From the NCBI RefSeq assembly GCF_000003815.2, contig NC_049979.1, forward strand, positions 35,249,400 through 35,313,399: 64,000 nucleotides of DNA, written 5' to 3'. This stretch comes from Branchiostoma floridae (taxonomy: Eukaryota; Chordata; Leptocardii; Amphioxiformes; Branchiostomatidae). The position numbers and the translations under genes are program-made. Shown here piece by piece: positions 1 through 11,209 of the stretch (positions are counted from its first letter, which is position 1; each line of letters begins with the position of its first letter). The notes below the pieces were generated by a model. The model ran no database searches and was not told where the DNA came from. It was given only the letters and a program-made list of their open reading frames with translations.

Positions 1-1016
1 TATATAGCAACCTACTTTAGTACTACTCGAGTCTCGAACTTAAATCATCTATATATGCATTGAATAGTAGCGGGGATAGCAGACTCCCTTGCCTTACACC
101 ATTTGATACATAAAAGCAGGGGGACAAAACATTGTTCCATCTAATACACATTGTTTGGTTCTGGTACCAGTAAACCAGAAACCTCTCTAAATACACCGGG
201 ACCTTTCTGTTTTTTAAATAGGGTCCAATGGTTTACCCTATCAAAAGCCTTGGAGGCGTCCAAAAAACAAGCAAAAACTGGAGAGCCGAGACCCCGGTAG
301 TACTCAATTGTCTGTTTTAAAGTAAATACACACATGTCAAGACCATGTCCTCGTTTGAAACCGAACTGATGAGCAGTGGTTTGAAGATATGGCTCTAGCC
401 TGTTCAATAAAACAGCCTCCAGAACTTTGGATAATGCTGATGCAATTGCTATTGGTCTATAGTTATCACTATCAGAAATATTACCAGTTTTGTATTTAAC
501 AACCGGAATGATGGTAGTATCTAACATACTTTTCGGAATGAAGTTATGGACAAGCGCGGCTGAAAACAATAGTGATAAGCATATGCTAAGCTTAGGCCTC
601 GCATATTTAAGGTGTTCATTACTGATTCCGTCAGACCATACCGCTTTTCCATTGGGTAAGTTTCTGATATCATATACTTCCACAGGAGAGATTTGCATCC
701 CCGAATCAAATTCAAAAGGACAACCTGTCGACAAATCAGACATAACAGCAGGTCTATGTACCTCACTATTAACAGAGTTCAGCAGTTTATCAAAATGACT
801 CCTCCACATGTCTGCGATCTGCTCAGCTCCAGAGCAACCATCTATAGTATTAGGTATTACAGAATGAGAGGATTTAGTACTACGGACCTTTTTCCAGAAT
901 TCTCTAGTATGGCCGGCATTGAAACTTCTTGCAGTCGAGTCGGCTCATGCCCTGTTTTCCTCCTGTTTACACTGTTTTAGGGCGTACTTAAACTTTGCCC
1001 TGGCTTTATTCATTAG
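1..1016 (-). mobile_element. LINE reverse transcriptase fragment, decayed
   Basis: Minus-strand reading from 1016 gives FKYALKQCKQEENRA, a stop near 950, then SFNAGHTREFWKKVRS and an open stretch 809-141. Reverse transcriptase motifs: DNYRPIAIASALSKVLEAV, FACFLDASKAFDRVNH (first catalytic Asp) and, after a frameshift near 215-230, SNGVRQGSLLSPLLFNAYID (about 62-110). The FADD block is off the left edge. At least one nonsense codon and one frameshift mark it as dead. Non-LTR clade not determined. Confidence 0.87.
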
Positions 1017-1065
1017 GGAAAAAATGGGACCTGAGCGAGGGCGGCCACTTTCCCTCCAAAGAATG

Positions 1066-2010
1066 TTTGTTCCTTGGTACATACATTTGTTCAGGGTTTA
1101 CGAAAAAGGCTGGGCTGTCTACCTGGGCTGTCTGTTTGTGCTCATCGAAGAAACTGTGTCTGAAGGATCTGTGTGTTATCATGTGAATGAGCTGTGTGAT
1201 GTGGCAGTGTGAGAAGGAGCTGTTTGTGAAGCAGCTGTGTTTGAAGGAGCTCTGTATGGTACATAACCCAGAAGTTCTGGGTTTGAATCAGTTGATATGC
1301 CACCGATCTTGTGTGCTAGGGAAGGGCTCTTAACATGACTTTCCTCCCTTCACTAGGGTAGAGAAAAGCTTCGGTAAGGGCCCTCCCTCAGATAGGGCAA
1401 AGAACCCACCACACTTACGGAAAAGACTAGGGGTCTTTCCTTCCCAGTGTAAGTGGTTCAAAACCTTAAGTCCTACGGCTACATCTGGGGTAATTGCTGT
1501 CGTATTGAGGTCACCTGAGTTAGCACCGAATGGCAGCAATTCCAGACCCTTGTACTCCTCACAATTCAATTGTCGATCCTAATGTATGGCACAGAAGACA
1601 GTCAGCATAATCTTCAATTAGTTGAAGGCAGCTGCCTTAATTCAAAGAAGAAGAAGACTAGATGCCTTTGACCAACTAGTCACCAGTCTTAATTAAGACT
1701 AATCCAATCAGCCCGATAAGTCGTGTTCAATAGCCTGTCCCAAGGGTACAAAATCGGTGACATATAAACTGATTTGAACCCAGAACGCCTGGGTTATGTA
1801 ACACACACAATAGCTTCACACATAGCTTCTTCATTGAGCACAAATAACCCCTCCTGCTTAAACATCTTTTGTCCCAATGGGCTTTCGTAGGTCCAAGTAG
1901 CCTGACGTGATAGCCAGCCCAGGTAGACAGCCAAGGTAGCCAGCCCAGGTAGACAGCCCAGCATTTTCCGTAAACCCCATTTGTTCACATTTGTTCCTTG
2001 CACATTTGTA
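1066..2010. repeat. Large imperfect inverted repeat (foldback element)
   Basis: The left arm, about 1087-1310, is the diverged reverse complement of about 1745-1995. Shared blocks include gctgggctgtctacctgggc (left 1108) and acataacccag...tctgggtt (1261 against 1799). The right arm has an extra internal repeat of the cctgggctggctacc unit at 1915-1960. The ~440 bp spacer has no recognisable gene. Confidence 0.6.
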
Positions 2011-2105
2011 AGAAGATTACAGATTGCAGTTTGAAACCAAAATTTCAACAGAAAATACTCAAAACATTGCAGTCTTTGGCATTTTAGAACAACAACACTA
2101 ATCAT
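2000..2105 (-). repeat. Dispersed repeat, copy A
   Basis: Reverse complement of the stretch at 44060-44160: both contain ttctgt(t/g)gaaattttggtt and gcaatctgtaatct. Two copies 42 kb apart show a dispersed family. It adjoins the foldback at 1066-2010. Confidence 0.65.
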
Positions 2106-2330
2106 CAGAAGGAGCCATTTCCCCTGTCGATTTGCATCGACACTGGTGCCGGTGTCGATTCATTCTGACCAATCAGAAGGAGGATACACACCAGCCTGGC
2201 CGGAATCTATGTGTTAACTGCGTCATAACCTATGTGGAACGGGGCCTTCTGATTGGTCCGCAGCGCCTGGCTGCTGGAGTGGTCCATTCTCTGACAGGGG
2301 TGCGAATGCCAACAGGTTTTATTGAATGAA
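2106..2330. repeat. CCAATCAGAAGG-type dispersed element, copy A
   Basis: Contains tcgatttgcatcgacac, gaccaatcagaagga and gattggtccgcagcgcctgg. The same blocks occur in reversed order at 43137-43340, and related ends occur at 44503 and 51109. A small non-coding element family, probably a MITE. Confidence 0.6.
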
Positions 2331-2339
2331 TGAATGAAC

Positions 2340-3959
2340 TTAAATATTGCACAACATTTGAACATGGTACAATGTAAGGCAACGGTAATAGATAAATTTG
2401 TACAATGGCGCTCGTCTTTAAGGTTCCGGTTTGGAGTTTTTTTACGTTTCGGGGCCGATTTGACTGTCTCTGAGAAAAGCACTAGCGCTTCTCAAAACAT
2501 CGTTTTTCGGACAATTCGTTGTTTCCGATAGAAAAGGGTGCCTTGTCGCTGACCGACAGACTCATTTGACATTTTCTGTAGAAATGTTATTTTTGGTAAA
2601 AACCATCGTTAAATACAATTTTCACTCAGAAATTGCTAATTTGAGGCCATTTTTTACCAGTCGCTACACGGCAAAAATGAGTTTTCCTGGGATAATGACT
2701 AATAATGGTAATGAAAGTCAAGACTTCCTCTGTATACTGAGTAAAAAGGAAAAAAAGTTATCCGATATGTTTTCCGCGAGCTCCGATGGCGCTAAAACAC
2801 CCAAAATGCACATAGCACGCACGATCTGGGTAATCAGGCGACGAAACGCTTTACCGCTATCGCGCGCACTAATACCAGGAAGTGTTCGCCGCACGATCAA
2901 ATCCTCGACACCATAAAACGCTACGAACAACAAGCATTTGGATAAAAGATTACACATTGCTAAAGCGATAGCCGGAAAATCGAGTCTCAGCCAAATCTAT
3001 AGAGATAACCTCTGATTTGCGTCTTATTCTTAGGGACTACTAAGGGTAGATATCTGGACACTTGAAATTCCGAACCGGAACCTTAAGTTCTATAACTACA
3101 TAAGTACAGGAATGTGAAGATAAATGGTGTATTGGAGCCTGTGTATTGCCAAAGTAAGTGCTGTGGTAAGGAGGTCGTGGATCCTTTAATGATAACAAGC
3201 CCATAGCAAATTTGGAAACGTTTTCCTCAGTCTATTTGTTTGAGGCCTGGCCTGGAATGGCCTGCCACCAGTGACTCAGCTTCTTTGGTGGTCTTCTATG
3301 ACCTTGGCTTAACAATGTTCCCGGCTTGCACTACCAATGGACCGATCCCGATCGAACGTCATATCGAACAAATAGAACAAGATGGAACCCCCTATTCTTT
3401 TTCGAACACCTCTGTCAAAAATAGCCCCAGTTGAACAGAAATGGCCAAAGAGAAATGCTTTGCTATTCTTTGTTGAAGACTACACCCACTGAGTATAGGT
3501 ATTGTGGGAGCAAGAGCCACTGCATAGCATTACATTGATGGTGGGCAGGTTGCACGTGTAGAGCAGGGTATGTATAAGACACTGGACTCTCCATTGGTAA
3601 TGACTTTGTAGAAGTGTACCATTAGTTGGTGCATAGTACAAGCTCACTCTCCACGAGTACCTGAGCTGCTTTCTTCTTGATTTTGCTTTTATCATGAGCA
3701 TGCATGCAGCTGTTATGCATGCAACTGTTATGCATGCAACAAACGCAGTAGAAACCCAGTCACAGGTATATGTACCCTGGTTTTCACCTGCATCGACCGC
3801 ATGTCAGAAACCGGACACTTCTGTCCACCAACAAGGTAAAGATATGCGGTGCCTCCCACTTCTGCTTTGACTGAAATTATAATTTATAACGCCCTTACCA
3901 CAACTATATCAGCCCCCTCTTCAGATGACATATAGTGGATATAGCCTTCAATAAAGAAG
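2340..3959. other. No gene recognised; CpG-containing spacer and short repeats
   Basis: 2530-3000 is relatively CpG-rich and has a 79-codon minus-strand open frame (2718-2957) with no recognised motif. 3240-3430 is distantly inverted relative to 7250-7360 (shared caatggaccgatcccga), so the L1-like element may have landed inside a foldback element. 3690-3740 has three copies of a ttatgcatgcaac-like unit. Confidence 0.4.
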
Positions 3960-3974
3960 TCAGCGCATTTTTTT

Positions 3975-6900
3975 TTTTTACATTTTTTTTTTACATTTTT
4001 TTTTCTTCTTTTTTTATTGGGTTTTCAAATAAACAAAGACAAAGAAGAGTTGGGGGACCATCCAACAAAATGACAGCAAAATTAACAAAAGTGATTTCAA
4101 TATAGCCATAACAATAATGGACTTAGATTCAAAAAATAATATGAGAACTTATGAACTTTCAACAGTGATATAACAGATCTCAAACCATAACAATAATAAG
4201 TTTAAATTCAAAAGAAATATAACTGAGATCTCAAACCATAACAATAATGAACTTAGATTCAAAGTAATATAACTGAGATCTCAAACCATAACAATAATGA
4301 ACTTACTAATAGATTCAAAAGTAATATAACTGAGATATCAAACCATAACAATAATGAACTTAGATCTAGAAAAAATAATAATATAACTGAGATATCAAAC
4401 CATAACAGTAATGAGCCTAGATTCAAGAATAATATAACTGAGATCTCAAATCATAACAATAATGAACTTAGTTTCAAAAAAGGATATAACTGAGATCTCA
4501 AACCATAACAATAATGAGCTTAGATTTCAACGATAATATAACTGAGATCTCAATGATGAACTTAGATGACAATGATGAACTTAGATTTTAAAAACAAACA
4601 AACAATATAACTGAGATCTCAAACCATAACAATAAGGAACTTAGATTAGTGTTTGACAATGCTTAACTGTAGGTTAATGGATACGATATCAGCTTCATAG
4701 GGAGCCCCACTTCCCCAGATGTTTATCCAGTTTGCTTTTTTTCAAGGCTACATAATATTCTACTTTATTAAAGAAATTAACGTAACGGAGAAAGGAGTCA
4801 AAATTTAAGGTACTGGATTTTCTACATCTATATATATAAATTTTGGCAAGTAAAGTTATAAGGTTTTCAATTGGGGGAGTTCCAAAGTGCAGATTTCCAA
4901 AAATGATATTAAATCCATTCAATTTCAAATTTATGGTTGTTTTACTGTGGTACCAGTTTTTAATTTTGTCCCAAAAGGGGGTTAAGTGTGGACATTCCCA
5001 GAAAACATGCAGGTAAGTTTCTTCTTCCTCATGGCAGAATGAGCATAATGGGGTATCAATACATTTCCAAATATACAATAACTTATTTGTAGGTAAGAAC
5101 TTATGCACAATTTTATACTGGAAAAATCTAGTCGATGAGTCAATTGTACAGAATATTATGGAGGAGTAAACTTGTTTCCAGGGGATAGGGGTGTCAAAGA
5201 GATAAAGCCATTTCAGTTGCACATTGTGTGAAATATCAATCAAATTATAGTATGATAAGAAAAACTGATACATGTCCTTATTAATCTTAACCTGTTTTAA
5301 CCAGCAGCTATTTCTCTGAACAGGTTTACAAACGCTTTCAAAAACATTACCACATAACATGGATTTCCATTTTTGGGGTATGGCAGAAATTAATTGCTTA
5401 TATTTAAAACAATCACAAATAGCACCATATTTTCTTGAGAATTCTTCATATGTACTTATGGTACCCATATCATTGAGAATATCATTGACAAAGATAATAT
5501 TTCTATTTATAAATGTGTTCATGAAAATGGGTACACTATCTATAAGGATGCTATCGTTCATGAAAAGAAGTTGTTGTTTTACTTCTGCAGCACATGTGGG
5601 GGGCTTGTACTGATACTTAAACCATGCATCCAATACATCCAATAAAAATGGACTTAGCTTAAGATGCTTTGTAGACCTTATTTGGAAGAAGGGAAATAAA
5701 CTAGATCCCAAAGATGGGTGCAATCTTATTACCCAGGTTGTTGACCAGTCTTGATTAAAATATAGTCTTGGTACCCACGATGCCTTGATGGTACAGGCAA
5801 AGGCGTAAAGATGTGTAAGATTTAACCCCCCATTCTCAATCGAATTATAAATTGTTTTCCTACTTATTCTCTCTGGTCCTCCATTCCAGATAAATGAAAA
5901 AATTTTCCTTTCATATCGTTGAAAAAAAGACTTATCAGGGGTTTGAAGGACTTGAAAGAGATGTGTGAATTGAGAAGTGATCAATGAATTAATAATAGTT
6001 ACTTTACCAAACAAAGATATTCCCTTAATTCTCCATGGATATAAAAGTCTATCTAATTTTGCTAATCTGGGTTCAAAGTTTAGATCAACAATGGTATCTA
6101 AATCCTGTGGTATGTGAAGACCCAATACTTCTACATTACCATCTACCCATTGAAATGGGAGATGGGTGGGTAATTTAAAATTAGTATTTTTCAAGGTTCC
6201 AATCCTAAGTATTCTACATTTTTCAAAATTCAAAGTAAGGGCAGAAATACAAGAAAAACTTTCTAGATCCTTAAGGAGGGCATAGAAAGATGCTAGAGTA
6301 GGAGTGAAGGGGAAGTCAGTATCATCTGCGAACTGAGAAATTTTAGTACTCTTTCCAAGAATTGACAGGCCGGTCAAATCTTCATTACCGCGGACCTTAA
6401 TAGCTAACATTTCTACTGCAATTATGAACAGGTAAGGGCTAAGGGGACAGCCTTGTCTAACTCCACGATGTAAACAGAAAGGTTGAGATATATATCCATT
6501 GTTTAAAACAGAACTTGTAATGTCATTGTATAAGACTTTCACCCAGGCTGAAAATTGAGGTCCAAAGTTAAAAAAGTTTAATGATTTTATGATGAAGTCC
6601 CATCTGATAGAATCAAATGCTTTTTTATAGTCTGAGATAAAAATAAGTCCTGGTTTTTGTTCTTTTTCATAATGGTCAATAATACCGAGTATACGTCTAA
6701 TGTTCTCACCAATAAATCTGCCCTGAATGAATCCACTTTGGTCTTTATCAATTATGTGTGATATGACAGATTTTACCCTAAGTGCCAGACATTTAGAAAG
6801 TATTCTGGTATCACAGCACAACAAAGTGAGTGGTCTCCAGTTATCTAATAATGTAGGGTCTTTATCTTGACCATTTCCCCCCTGTTTTAATAATAAAGAA

Positions 6901-7161
6901 ATAGCACCGTGTCTTTGTGTATTCGTCAAAAAACCTTGAGTCAATGAAAAATTAAAACATTCTAACATTGGAGCTTTAAATACTGAATAAAACTGTTTAT
7001 ACACTTCCACAGGAATCCCATCCAACCCAGGCGATTTTCCACTTGAAAAAGAGTTAATAGCATCTAGCAATTCATCTTCTGTTATGAGGCCCTCACAACT
7101 TTGCCTTTGGTTTTCTGACAATACTCTACAATAATCTTCGGGGAAAAAGTCGTTACAATTT
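3975..7161 (-). mobile_element. L1/Tx1-like LINE, 5'-truncated, open ORF2
   Basis: Flanked by a perfect 15 bp target-site duplication TCAGCGCATTTTTTT (3960-3974 and 7162-7176). The left end is a T-rich tract, so the element's poly(A)-like tail points left. The minus strand carries an uninterrupted ORF2 remnant (ATG-started part 4695-7121, 808 aa; open from about 7161). Motifs: SGKSPGLDGIPVEVYKQF, NWRPLTLLCCDTRILSKCLA, GFIQGRFIGENIRRI, FISDYKKAFDSIRWDF, HRGVRQGCPLSPYLFIIAVE, QFADDTDF and, near the C-terminus, ETYLHVFWECPHLTPFW. All three catalytic Asp are present. The endonuclease and ORF1 are missing through 5' truncation. Intact frame and perfect TSD suggest a young insertion. Confidence 0.92.
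4150..4650. repeat. ~51 bp tandem repeat in the LINE 3' UTR
   Basis: About eight to nine imperfect copies of a unit containing ataactgagatctcaaacc followed by ataacaataatgaacttaga. It sits between the ORF2 stop (4695) and the poly(A)-like tail, so it belongs to the element's 3' UTR. Confidence 0.85.
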
Positions 7162-7176
7162 TCAGCGCATTTTTTT

Positions 7177-7700
7177 CGGCCTGGTCTGAGAGGATTTCAG
7201 GGTCAAAAGAGCTAAACCGAAGTCAGTCGTTATTATCAGCTACACAGTGGCGGCGGCCAGTTCTGTCCGACAAGCGCTGTTTTTGATGGAGGTGTTTGAA
7301 ATAGAACATGATCGGACAGGGGGCAGGGCTTCGGGATCGGTCCATTGCACCAGTGTGGGAGGACAGAAGCAAAGTTCAAGCCTGGCCGTGGTTATTGCCC
7401 ATCTGCCCAGTACAGGTATCTCATCCTCTTTGTTGGGCGCGAAGGTAACGTCTCATACGAAGGAAAACTGTTGCAAGATGTAAATATGCACCATTTTGAT
7501 TCGCGTGCAATACTAGCAATTCCTGCTTTACGGGCGGCCATCTACACTTTCGCCTGTGTGTCTAAAGACAACTGTCGCCGCCTATTGTAAGATACGGGTG
7601 TGCTTAAACACCACAAACGACCACAAACGACTCAGAAACACCACAAACGACTCTAATATGCAGTGTATATGGGTCAAAAACCTTGTGTCGCGCTCTGGAG
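7177..7700. other. No gene supported
   Basis: Host flank of the L1-like insertion. Open frames of 78-81 codons (7247-7590) show no recognisable domain. 7610-7660 holds a few copies of accacaaacgactc. About 7250-7360 is distantly inverted relative to 3330-3425. Confidence 0.4.
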
Positions 7701-9290
7701 ACATTGTTCCTTCCTTTATTCCTTTATTCAGATACCCTTTAGCCCGTAGGGCTAGTCTTCCAGGGTTCGAACATACAAACAACGCAAACATACATGTATA
7801 TATATACATAACAGATAAAAAACATTCACGATCATTAAAAACTACTATTAACTTGAGAATACATGATGGTGGATTGCCTTTTTAAATCTAATGTATGTGT
7901 GGGTAGAATGGACAGGGATGATGGAGCTGTAAATATTATGGGGCTCCTTACTGACAAGTATTCTGAAAAACATTGTCAATGTGCTGATGGCGAATCTTTC
8001 TCGTACCATGGGCCAACCCAAGTTTGAATGCATTTGCTTAACAGGTGTTTCTAGCGGGCATTTAAGCAACACTCTACATGCTCTGCTCTGTACTACCTGG
8101 AGCTTTCGAGTATTTGACTCAGACATGTTTGCTAGAACTGGTAGACAGTACTGTGCCACTGATAGTACAAGTGCGCATAAAACAACCTTACAGTTACAGA
8201 CTTCATAAGACATGGCCCATGCGTGCCTTCTCACAAGAGCGATATTCCTTGATTGTTTGGCAACAACATGATTAATATGTAAATCCCATGTAAGTGACTG
8301 ATCCATGTGCAGCCCCAACAGAACCGTCTCTTTCACCTGTTCAATACTACTAGTTCCAATAACCAAATTCAGTGAGGTTGAAGGTAAAAGAGCCAGTTTT
8401 CAAGGAGATCCAAAAAGCATGCACTTAGTCTTAAGGACATTCATCACAAGTTTGTTGTTCTTTACCCATTCTACAATCTTATTGAGGTTAGGCTGCAAGA
8501 CAGCAGCAATCTCAGCTATGGACTTAGCGGCTTTGTACATACTTGTATCGTCTGCGTACATTTCAGTCGAGCTATTTGACACTGTCAGAGGCAAATCATT
8601 AGTGAAAAGTGTGAAAATAAGAGGGCCTAAACAACTTCCTTGGGGAACGCCACATTCAAGTACAGATGGTTCCGAAAAGTGCCCGTTAATATACACTTCC
8701 TGCGTTCTGGCATGAAGATAACTTCTCATCCAAGCTAAAGGGCCTGAACTGAAACCATAGGATTGTAATTTGGCCAACAAGAGCTCATGGTCAACTAAAT
8801 CGAATGCGGCACTGAAGTCGATATAAACAACCCCTACCATTTCGCCTTTATCCATGGCGGAGAGCCAATCGTCCGTCATTCGTATTAAAGCAGTAGTCGT
8901 GGAGTGGTTTGGTCTATAGGCATGTTGGAAAGGTGTTACAATATCATTCAGTGCTGCATACTGCCAGATTTGATTGTGTACAACTTTCTCCAATACCTTA
9001 CTTAAAGTAGGCAGTAGACTGATAGGCCTGCTGTTGTTACCGGTCAGTGGTTTTCTGGTGTTCTTACGTAAGGGGCACACCTTAGCTCTCTTCCATTGGC
9101 TAGGAAAACAGCTGCTCAGAAGTGACTGATTACAAATATGCCTTACAGGTGATGCAATATACACAGCAGATAATCTAACTAATTTGTTTTCGAGTTGATC
9201 AATACCACATGTGGATGACATCGGTATGTCTAACAGTAACCTGAGTATCTCATCATCACTGACTGTGTGGAACTGAGTCAACAACAGGAC
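7700..9290 (-). mobile_element. CR1/jockey-like LINE, reverse transcriptase to C-terminus
   Basis: Minus-strand frame 9284-7848 with a single premature TGA (8400-8402). Motifs: NSRPISLLPTLSKVLEKVVH, FQHAYRPNHSTTTAL, VVYIDFSAAFDLVDHELLL, CGVPQGSCLGPLIFTLFTND and EMYADDTSMY (catalytic Asp pair present). After the stop it continues SIEQVKETVLLGLHMDQSLTW and the thumb/C-terminal region. A TAA just upstream of 9284 ends the readable 5' part. 3' UTR about 7700-7847. Clade assignment is by motif only. Confidence 0.88.
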
Positions 9291-9357
9291 TTATCTGACA
9301 TAATTTGTTGATCAATAAACTCATTGTTGGATGTCCATCGTCACTTCGATGATGACT

Positions 9358-10375
9358 TCAATGGCGTCTCTGGTGCGACCGAAGGCCGAAGGCCGAGGCG
9401 CATATGCGTCCGCATGTCGGGCACACGACAGCGGTGCTGGGGATGGGTCTTCCCTCCTTCTCTTTCTCCTTCCTGTCTTGTCGTTTCTTCTCTATTTCAT
9501 TTAGTCTGTTGTTTTCAAAGTTTTTTACTCCCTGATGGACAGCATGACGCCATGCGCATCTGTCCGTTGCAGTAGTCTCCCATTCCCGGTGTGGAATGCT
9601 GCATGCGGAGAGGGACGACTTCAGTGAGTCCTTGTAGCGCTTGTAAGGACGTCCGACTTTTCTCGTGCCGGAAGCAAGCTCACAGTAGAACACTGTCTTC
9701 GGGAGTCGTGCTTCGTCCATGCGCACCACATGGCCAGCCCATCTCAGCTGAGCTTTCATGATGAGCGCTTCAATGCCCATCATGTTTGCTCGACGGAGCA
9801 CTTATGTGTTGGGAACCTTGTCTGTCCTAGCCTGGGTACCATCCGGATAGTAGTTCGCTCCTATGTTCACTTCTGCTATCCGTCTGGAGACATGCGCATT
9901 CAAACCGTTTGGTGGTGACGCCAGTTGATGAGCAAATCAAGGAATGGGTTCTAGAGCACTCGTTCGATGACAACAGGCCGGCGCCCACATGCGCTAGGGG
10001 ACGTGGGGCTTTTCCGGTGTTGGAACACCGGTTCGAACGATCACATGAACCCATTCCATGATTCGCTCCTATGTGGGGACCAATCAGCGTCTGCGTCCAA
10101 AATTTGGACGATTCCAGACGTTGAGATGGTCCGCGTTCCCAGACGGAAACACAGAGAAGCGACTGTATATAGTGTATAATGAATGTCAGAGCTAGAAGCG
10201 ACTGTATATAGTATATAATGAACGTCGGAGCGAACTACTTTCCGGATGGTACCCAGGCTATGTCTGTCCAGGAAATACCCATAATTCTGCGCAGGCAGCG
10301 GAGGTGAAATCTGTCCAGAGCTTTCAGCTGCTTTTTGTACAGTGTCCAGGTTTCACAGCTGTAGAGTACCGATAT
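9358..10375 (-). mobile_element. LINE C-terminal fragment with C2H2 finger, split by a 9-bp-TSD element
   Basis: The right part (10375-10270) reads LYSCETWTLYKKQLKALDRF then HLRCLRRIMGISWTD. The left part (9827-9358) resumes, with one stop near 9800, as RRANMMGIEALIMKAQLRWA, GHVVRMDEARLPKTVFY, KVGRPYKRYKDSLKSSLS and ends in a zinc-finger-like CPTCGRICASAFGLRSHQRR. Removing 9828-10260 and one copy of the duplication restores the frame (ISWTDKVPNT). The reverse transcriptase core is absent. Confidence 0.85.
9828..10260. mobile_element. Inverted-repeat element with 9 bp TSD, short copy
   Basis: Termini TAGCCTGGGTACCATCCGGA and its reverse complement at the right end. Flanked by perfect 9 bp duplications TGTCTGTCC (9819-9827 and 10261-10269), and inserted in LINE coding sequence. 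The interior contains two copies of gcgactgtatatagt-x-tataatgaa. A longer relative lies at 54556-56375. A 9 bp TSD fits Mutator-like elements; no transposase is present, so it is non-autonomous. Confidence 0.85.
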
Positions 10376-11137
10376 ACTGTGGATACTGGATAGATCCTAT
10401 TGATTTTTGGTAGGTGGGTAGGGGTTGGCCTGGGGAAGGAGTTATACTTCACCTGAAAGTAATCAAGCAGACTTTCAGCTCGTGGTATACATGTAACTCC
10501 AGGCCAACTACCGGGTACCTTTCTGGCAAAGAGAACTGTACCCCAATATACAATGTACAAATGTTGGAAATCTCGAATAAGAGCTCTGAGAAAACATTAA
10601 ACACATACTAGTACATGTAGTACTGTACATGAATTTTCAAAATTGAAGAATGGCCAAACTACATGTTGGGCTGCAATTTAGGGAATTCAGAAGTAAATTA
10701 GTACTTGAGGCAGACATGAATGCCAAATAGTTGTCACGTATCAGTACCTATTCTTAGGGTATTTGAAAGACATTTGTTTGTTCCCTCAATGCTATCAAGT
10801 CTGTGACTTTTAGCAGGCTTACAGGAGGCCTAATGTAACTTATCATAAGAAACCACAGGTACAGTGAAGAATGAAAATTTAATACATTGCATAATCAGAA
10901 AATGTTACATAATATTGATAAAGCAAAGAAGAGCCCACCCTGTAAGCCTGCTAAGGAGGATACATCTCACAGGGGTGTCTGGAAATGTTCATTTTTGTAT
11001 GGGGTGGTCAGATTTGGAAAAAGGGACTGTGTGGTTGTATCTTCCTAGAAAGTGTTTTTTTGAGTGCTTCAAATATCAGATTGTCATTACACAGATTGCT
11101 TCAGATGTACATGAACTCCTATTTTGTTTCTCTGTAG
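10376..11137. other. Upstream region of the Death-NHR gene; no gene seen
   Basis: AT-rich. Holds a short inverted repeat (agcaggcttacagg at 10813 against cctgtaagcctgct at 10939). No convincing TATA box, CpG island or 5' exon could be placed, so the promoter of the main gene is unknown. Confidence 0.35.
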
Positions 11138-11209
11138 CGCATCAAGTAGAAGGGAGAAAATCTTCCAAGATGGCCACGCCTCAAACCACACCTAAGAAAG
11201 ATGTACCTG
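11138..11209 (+). CDS. Exon 1 found: start codon exon
   Basis: Begins after the acceptor ...tctgtag and ends before GTAGGT, leaving one base (phase 1). The ATG at 11170 has a good start context (aag ATG g) and encodes MATPQTTPKKDVPG. An in-frame TAG (11146-11148) lies 5' of the ATG in the same exon. The AG at its left edge suggests an upstream non-coding exon, which I could not place. Confidence 0.72.

Noticed and set aside
2718-2957. 79-codon minus-strand ORF
   Set aside because: Protein-like in composition but no motif, splice partner or conservation evidence; mentioned only in the spacer entry.
7848-9284. Host gene with reverse transcriptase-like domain
   Set aside because: Catalytic motifs, premature stop and lack of introns show a LINE copy, as for the pieces at 1-1016, 3975-7161 and 58472-60391.
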